A stretch of DNA of 34,153 nt from positions 1 through 34,153 of IMG/VR virus record IMGVR_UViG_3300025164_001175; one strand, 5' to 3'. Positions 29,460-34,153 of the stretch are shown here, piece after piece; within the stretch, counting starts at the first letter, position 1; every line of letters starts with the position of its first letter. The DNA is from a virus. The translations under genes and the position numbers were made by a program. The notes beneath the pieces were generated by a model. The model was given only the letters and a program-made list of their open reading frames with translations. It had not been told where the DNA came from and did no database searches.

Positions 29460-32428
29460 TGAATATTATCATTGTTTCCCCCGGAATGAAACACGATGGC
29501 AACACCTTGGCCAAAAGCTCATTAGGGGGATCAGAAACCGCCGCTATTCAATTAGCAGAATCCTTTGCTTCTAAAAAAGATGCTTTTGGCGGAAGAAATA
29601 GGGTGGTAGTTCTGAGTCCTTGCGATGCTCCAATGGGAATCAGGGGGGTAATGTACATCCCCCTACAACAAGGTCAAGAATTAATGTCTCATTCAGATAT
29701 AGATATGCTCATCGTATCCAGAGATTTTGGTATTCTTCAAACCCCCCATAATGCTAAAACTTGTTATTTATGGTGCCATGACCTCGCTCTCAAAAGAACT
29801 GCCCCAAATATGAGGGGAATTTTAACTCAAGTTGATCGCGTTCTTCTTATGTCTCAATTTCAAAAGAATCAATATAAAGAAATTTATGAAATCCCCGAAG
29901 AAGCAATTGAAGTGATCAGAAATGGGATAGACGTTTCCTTGATTCCTGACGGACTCAATTCCGTCAGAAGTTTAGGGCAAATGGTCTACTGTGCTAGACC
30001 AGAACGAGGTCTGGAAAATCTTGTCAAAGAAAATGGAATTATGGAAAAATTTCTCAAGAAAGAAATCTCTGTAAAACTTATGGTAGCCCACTATGACAAT
30101 ACCGTTCCGGGGATAAGAGCATATTACGAACATCTTTGGGAAAGGTGCAAAGCACTTCCCAACGTTCAATTACTGGGATCTTTAACAAAAGCTCAATTAT
30201 ATGATTTATATTCTCGTTCTTGGGCTTACGTTTACCCCACAGAGTTTGATGAGATTTCTTGCATTAGTGCTATCGAAGCCCAAGCTTGCGGACTTCCTTT
30301 CATTACGACTCCAACCGCCGCATTGGTAGAAACTCTTCATCCTGGTGCCACTAAATTTATCAATACTACTGATTTTGGACTAGCTTCTACGGAGGCTTGC
30401 CAAAATGAATTTATTAAAGTTATTGAAGAACTTTTAAATAAGCCCTCTATTACTAAAAACATGTCCATAGCGGGTATGGAACACGGGAAAACATTGATTT
30501 GGGGGCCTGTAGCAGATCGATTGTTAAATATATCTGATAAAATTATGAGAAAAAAATCAAGTAACCCCGCTAGATTGTATAAGCATTTCTTTAAAAATTC
30601 TGATATTGAAATGTGTAATATTATAGAAGCAAAAGAAAATGGGGTTGCCGTACATTTTGAAAGAGAATGCCATAATCTCAATTTGGTAAAGAATGATGTT
30701 AAATATATCCATGATAATTTCTCTTTTATGGAATCTCCTGAAACATATAGAGAACAATATAAAAAAGTAGATGCTCCTATAGAGGGAACAAAGCATGAAG
30801 GGGCCAAAGTTAGTCACTTTGAAACTAGCGGAAGTGAGCCACGATGGTTGATTATGAAAGAGTTTTTGGAAACTTCTGGTCCGTATGAAAAAGTCCTTGA
30901 TTACGGCTGCTGGATTGGGCATCAAACCATTAGAATGGCAAATCTTTTCCCAGATAGTCAATTTTTGGGGCTAGATATAACTAGAAAAACTATTGATACT
31001 GCTAACAAATGCAAAGAAAAATATTCTGAGCATAAAAATATTAAATTCATATCTACAGATGAAATGACCTCTCATCCTATAGAAAAAATATTAGAAATAG
31101 GCGGGGGGACTTTTGACTTAGTATTTTGCAATGAAGTATTAGAACATGTTATTGACCCCTATCATCTTATTGATCAATTAGAAACTTTATGCAAAGAAGG
31201 GGGAACTATTTACTTGACAGTTCCATATGGACCTTGGGAATATTTATCATACTATACCTTCCCCCATAGATGCCACGTTCGCCATTACGAAATGAACGAC
31301 ATTTTGGATATGTTTAGTGAGAAAAAAGATATCAAAGTTTTCTTTAGATCTACGGGAAGAATCAATTCTGGAGAAGTTATTGGGCACCACTTTATCTCAT
31401 ATACTAAGGATTCTAGCATTCCGACTAACCGTGTTAATTTTGAAAGAAAGATGGTATGGCAAGCTCCAAAGGAAACTCTCTCAGTTTGTATGATAGCATA
31501 TAATGCAGAAGATATGCTTCATAGATGTTTGAAATCTGTTTCTAAAATAGCCGACGAAATCATTATTGCAGTAGATCCGAAAACTAATGATAGCACCAAA
31601 GAAATTGCTCAAAAATATGGGGCCAAGATTTTAAAAGGAATTGACCCTCTCAAGGAAGGATTCGGAGCCGCCAGAAACCTAAGCATCAAAGATGCAAAGG
31701 GAGATTGGATACTTTGGATTGACTCTGATGAAGTTCTACTCAATCCAGAAAACGTTAATAAATATCTTCGGGCGAACCCCTTTAACGGATATGGCATACA
31801 ACAACATCATTTGTCCGTAGACCCCCCCAATCCTTTTAAGCCCGACCTACCTACACGCTTATTTAGAAACAATACGGGGGCCAAATTCTTTGGCTTGATT
31901 CATGAACATCCCGAATTAGAATTGAACAAGGGATTTGGTTTGGGAATTATTATGCCAGACTTTTGGATTGGTCATGACGGGTATTTAACAGATAAAATCA
32001 GAAATGAAAGATTCCTCAGAAATATTGATTTGCTTCTTCGAGATTACAAAGAATGCCCTGATCGGGATTTGATGAAATTCCTATTCATGAGGGATTGTAT
32101 TCATATCATAAAAGATAGAATGAATCGTTTTCCCCCTGGGACTCCTCCAGATGATTTCTGTCGGGAGTGGGCTATGAGGGCTAAGCATATATTTGAAACT
32201 AAATTTTTACCAAATCCCGCTGATCCTATTATGTTAGATGCGATTGAATTATATTCAACTGCTAACGCTTTACTAGGATTGGGGCAAGATATGATATTTA
32301 CTTTTATTCTAGATGGAATTCAATTACGAGATGTTAAAACTAGATTCCCTAATTCTGAAATAGCTTCTCAAATTGTTGGTGGAATTCTTAAACATCAAAT
32401 GTCTTTGAGAGAAGGGAAATACGTTTAA
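29459..32428 (+). CDS. three-domain GT4-methyltransferase-GT2 fusion
   Basis: I prefer ATG 29459, after AGGAG, to TTG 29453. The 989-residue protein has a GT-B glycosyltransferase domain (about 1-370): GGSETAAIQLAESF, VIRNGID, and YPTEFDEISCISAIEAQACG. A class I SAM methyltransferase follows (about 450-640): VLDYGCWIGHQTIR, FLGLDI, and FDLVFCNEVLEHV. A GT-A family 2 glycosyltransferase is last (about 672-930): LSVCMIAYNAEDML and WILWIDSDEVLL with a DSD metal site. It probably builds and methylates a short glycan. Targets could be virion protein, host envelope or modified DNA. No membrane segment is seen. Confidence 0.82.
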   Translation: MNIIIVSPGMKHDGNTLAKSSLGGSETAAIQLAESFASKKDAFGGRNRVVVLSPCDAPMGIRGVMYIPLQQGQELMSHSDIDMLIVSRDFGILQTPHNAKTCYLWCHDLALKRTAPNMRGILTQVDRVLLMSQFQKNQYKEIYEIPEEAIEVIRNGIDVSLIPDGLNSVRSLGQMVYCARPERGLENLVKENGIMEKFLKKEISVKLMVAHYDNTVPGIRAYYEHLWERCKALPNVQLLGSLTKAQLYDLYSRSWAYVYPTEFDEISCISAIEAQACGLPFITTPTAALVETLHPGATKFINTTDFGLASTEACQNEFIKVIEELLNKPSITKNMSIAGMEHGKTLIWGPVADRLLNISDKIMRKKSSNPARLYKHFFKNSDIEMCNIIEAKENGVAVHFERECHNLNLVKNDVKYIHDNFSFMESPETYREQYKKVDAPIEGTKHEGAKVSHFETSGSEPRWLIMKEFLETSGPYEKVLDYGCWIGHQTIRMANLFPDSQFLGLDITRKTIDTANKCKEKYSEHKNIKFISTDEMTSHPIEKILEIGGGTFDLVFCNEVLEHVIDPYHLIDQLETLCKEGGTIYLTVPYGPWEYLSYYTFPHRCHVRHYEMNDILDMFSEKKDIKVFFRSTGRINSGEVIGHHFISYTKDSSIPTNRVNFERKMVWQAPKETLSVCMIAYNAEDMLHRCLKSVSKIADEIIIAVDPKTNDSTKEIAQKYGAKILKGIDPLKEGFGAARNLSIKDAKGDWILWIDSDEVLLNPENVNKYLRANPFNGYGIQQHHLSVDPPNPFKPDLPTRLFRNNTGAKFFGLIHEHPELELNKGFGLGIIMPDFWIGHDGYLTDKIRNERFLRNIDLLLRDYKECPDRDLMKFLFMRDCIHIIKDRMNRFPPGTPPDDFCREWAMRAKHIFETKFLPNPADPIMLDAIELYSTANALLGLGQDMIFTFILDGIQLRDVKTRFPNSEIASQIVGGILKHQMSLREGKYV

Positions 32429-33105
32429 ATAGAAATAACCTGACTAACGACAATTTTTTCTCTAAGGCGATGGGCTATGGCTTCCTCAAAACTTAGGCCA
32501 TCTTTAATTCGTTGCCAGAGGGTAGCATAGTTTATGCCAAAATGAGCTGCCCAATCCTTCAAACACTTTGTTTCGCCATTATGGGTATAATTACGATTTC
32601 TAGTTGAATAATTTCTATTGGATATTGCAGGAGTTACCCAACGGCAATTACCCGGTTCATAGTTACCGTCTGCTTCAATTCTATCAATTATTTTCCCATT
32701 ACAGGGTCCCATATATGCAAGAAAAGCCTCAAAATTATATCTCCATTCATCGCAAATGGTAATTCCTCTTCCACCGTAACGAGGATACTTGCGATTGGTT
32801 TCACAATAGCAACGATCCTTCATTCCTGACCAACAACTATATTCCGGAGTTATCTGACCATCCTTACAAAAACCATGTTTGAAATTTGCCCCGGCTTTGA
32901 TAATCTCCCTTTTCAAACATCCACAACTTTTTGTTAGTTTGAGTTTATCTTTAGCAACAATATGATAATTTCCGCATTCGCAGAGGCATTCCCAAAAAGA
33001 AGTAGTCCCCCGTTTGTCTTTATCAATTCTAGAAAGACCTAATACAGTCAAACGAAAGAATTGGGTCCCAGTCATATCGGTTGTTCTAGGGGGAACAAGA
33101 ATCAT
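32425..33105 (-). CDS. HNH homing endonuclease at the strand switch
   Basis: This 226-residue protein has an N-terminal DNA-binding segment with two CxC-type pairs (WECLCECGN, SCGCL). The nuclease core is YGGRGITICDEWRYNFEAF, then IDRIEADGNYEPGNCRWVT, typical of phage HNH homing endonucleases. The C-terminal helix-turn-helix module is CLKDWAAHFGINYATLWQRI. The gene overlaps the end of the converging glycosyltransferase gene by four bases and separates the replication/metabolism strand from the virion genes. All core residues appear present. Confidence 0.85.
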   Translation of the reverse strand: MILVPPRTTDMTGTQFFRLTVLGLSRIDKDKRGTTSFWECLCECGNYHIVAKDKLKLTKSCGCLKREIIKAGANFKHGFCKDGQITPEYSCWSGMKDRCYCETNRKYPRYGGRGITICDEWRYNFEAFLAYMGPCNGKIIDRIEADGNYEPGNCRWVTPAISNRNYSTRNRNYTHNGETKCLKDWAAHFGINYATLWQRIKDGLSFEEAIAHRLREKIVVSQVISI

Positions 33106-33187
33106 GAGGCACCCCCTTTCGGAGATGCCCCATGAACAAGAAGGAAAGAACTTTGTAGCACGCCTAAGTACCTGATTCTATTGGGTA

Positions 33188-33739
33188 TTATGCCCCTAAA
33201 AATTTCCAGCCCCAGTCGATCTGCAGCGTATCGCCAGCAGCCTTGTTCACGTTCGGAGCCACCAACGCATGGGCTACAAAGGAACCAGCCTGAGTCCGCA
33301 TTCCCACTTCTCCGATAGACCCGTTGGTTGCTACGCCCGCGCCCCAAGAGAACCGCCAAATTGTCCACTCACCGGAACCCGTACCGAATGAGTTGACATT
33401 CTGCGGATAGGAAGCGGAAGTTGCTAGGGACGAAGTAGCAATTAAAGTCCCCAAACCAGTTCCAGCCTTCACCGGAGCGGTGGTATTAACACCAAGCTCT
33501 GCCCACATAGATCCCGGCAACACCCCTGCCCCCGACAAATAGACAGAGAGATACTTATCCCCAATAGAGTTTACTAGGTTAAACTTATGACCTTCCTGCT
33601 TCAGTGTACCATCAGGGCCATACAAACGGTGACGAACACACCCGAGAATTCCCATTTTCTCAATGGGAAGATCTCCTTCAGTTTCTTTGAGAAACGCCGC
33701 CAGTTTTGCATCTAAATCCCTTCTTAATTGCTCATTCAT
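33188..33739 (-). CDS. probable virion or tail-associated protein
   Basis: I chose ATG at 33739 (MNEQLRRDLDAKLAAF), which follows GGAGGAAGGG; the frame extends 13 codons upstream without support. The 183-residue protein has an N-terminal helix, then a beta-rich Gly/Ser/Thr/Ala-rich region: GPDGTLKQEGHKFNLVNSIG, WAELGVNTTAPVKAGTGLGT, and SGEWTIWRFSWGAG. This composition is typical of phage tail or decoration proteins. The gene is richer in G+C than the replication region. It is read on the opposite strand, as expected for a separate structural module. Confidence 0.6.
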   Translation of the reverse strand: MNEQLRRDLDAKLAAFLKETEGDLPIEKMGILGCVRHRLYGPDGTLKQEGHKFNLVNSIGDKYLSVYLSGAGVLPGSMWAELGVNTTAPVKAGTGLGTLIATSSLATSASYPQNVNSFGTGSGEWTIWRFSWGAGVATNGSIGEVGMRTQAGSFVAHALVAPNVNKAAGDTLQIDWGWKFLGA

Positions 33740-33804
33740 TTTCCCTTCCTCCTTCTCTACATGGGGTGTTCGGAACATTTTGGTTCCCAGTTAGAATCCT
33801 TTTT

Positions 33805-33833
33805 ATTATATCGTTTATGGTTCTCCCTTTCTA
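33805..33833 (-). promoter_or_regulatory. candidate minus-strand promoter
   Basis: On the minus strand, TATAAT (33805-33810) lies 17 bases downstream of TAGAAA (33828-33833). It is located in the gap between the two minus-strand structural genes, about 70 bases before the start of the 33739 gene. The -35 match is four of six, so confidence is modest. Confidence 0.35.
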
Positions 33834-33840
33834 TGAAAAA

Positions 33841-34128
33841 TTACACCAAACGGAAAAGGGTTCCACGATGGACATATATCTTCCCTCCGTAATATCCGTA
33901 AGCATCAAATACAACATCCCCATTGGCATGACTGCTAGGATCTGTTTGCCAACCATAAACGTAAACTCCTGTGACACTTTTGGTGAAAGCAGATATACCT
34001 ATATGATTAGAGGAGGAATCCCAAATATTTCCCCAAGTAGAAGTAGGATCAAATAAAACTTTTGAGTTTGTTCTAAAGGTAGCTTGAAGCCAAACTGTAT
34101 CCCCATTTGTAAACTCTTTTATGCTCAT
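33841..34128 (-). CDS. probable small virion-associated beta-rich protein
   Basis: This 95-residue protein has an ATG (minus strand, 34126-34128) behind AAGGAGGG. It is almost entirely beta-type sequence (GDTVWLQATFRTNSKVLFDP, VTGVYVYGWQTDP, FDAYGYYGGKIYVHRG). It resembles small immunoglobulin-like or baseplate/tail-associated proteins, though no family is certain. It is upstream of, and read in the same direction as, the 33188-33739 gene. Confidence 0.5.
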   Translation of the reverse strand: MSIKEFTNGDTVWLQATFRTNSKVLFDPTSTWGNIWDSSSNHIGISAFTKSVTGVYVYGWQTDPSSHANGDVVFDAYGYYGGKIYVHRGTLFRLV

Positions 34129-34153
34129 ATTTCCCTCCTTACTTCATTCTGAG

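Noticed and set aside
33102-33368. 88-residue minus-strand frame near the structural genes
   Set aside because: It overlaps the better-started 33188-33739 gene in another frame and lacks a ribosome site.
1-34153. CRISPR array
   Set aside because: No regularly spaced direct repeats were seen. The repeated protein motifs at 950-1380 and 2240-2990 are NUMOD3-type coding repeats.

Overview
The window looks like part of a tailed double-stranded DNA bacteriophage genome, or an integrated or metagenomic relative. It is A+T-rich, tightly packed and full of stop/start overlaps (ATGA, TAATG, TTGA), with strong GGAGG-type ribosome binding sites and frequent TTG/GTG starts. It carries a complete phage-type replication and recombination set. 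The host cannot be named from the sequence.

Layout. 1-1700: small hypothetical genes and a GIY-YIG/NUMOD3 homing endonuclease gene. 1681-5067: a spore-photoproduct-lyase-like radical SAM gene broken in two. Its N-terminal half ends in an N-intein, a free-standing EDxHD (Vsr-like) endonuclease gene follows, and the second half starts with the C-intein and carries a second, contiguous mini-intein. 5064-10272: small accessory genes (a PD-(D/E)xK-like protein, zinc-knuckle proteins, an ABA-sandwich protein, a DUF2156-like protein) and a decayed homing endonuclease inside a duplicated gene end. 10269-17635: replisome genes: a DnaN-like sliding clamp, a uracil-DNA-glycosylase/exonuclease/family A polymerase fusion with a 337-residue intein, an AAA+ clamp loader and small proteins. 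About 17605-19265: a complete IS200/IS605-type element (tnpA and tnpB on the minus strand). 19298-28213: a gp32-like single-strand-binding protein, two G+C-rich structured intergenic segments, FEN-type exonuclease, UvsX/RecA, RuvC-type resolvase, SbcD/gp47, SbcC/gp46 and a helix-turn-helix protein. 28210-32428: a second radical SAM protein, small proteins and a 989-residue glycosyltransferase-methyltransferase-glycosyltransferase fusion. From 32425 the coding strand switches: an HNH homing endonuclease sits at the junction, followed by two probable virion genes on the minus strand.

How it works together. Clamp, loader, polymerase, SSB, exonuclease, recombinase, resolvase and the Mre11/Rad50-like pair form a replication and recombination module on one strand. 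The SPL-like protein and the UDG domain add base-damage repair. The glycan enzymes may modify virion, host surface or DNA.

Most notable. All three inteins are inserted exactly in front of a cysteine predicted to bind an iron-sulfur cluster: Cys1 and Cys3 of the radical SAM CxxxCxxC motif, and the third cluster cysteine of the family 4 UDG domain. The same type of endonuclease domain occurs free-standing inside the split intein and nested inside the polymerase intein. Two candidate structured RNAs flank a small gene behind the SSB gene.

Function calls rest on motifs read by eye. No database search or folding program was run. No stretch longer than 300 bases lacks a gene or mobile element.
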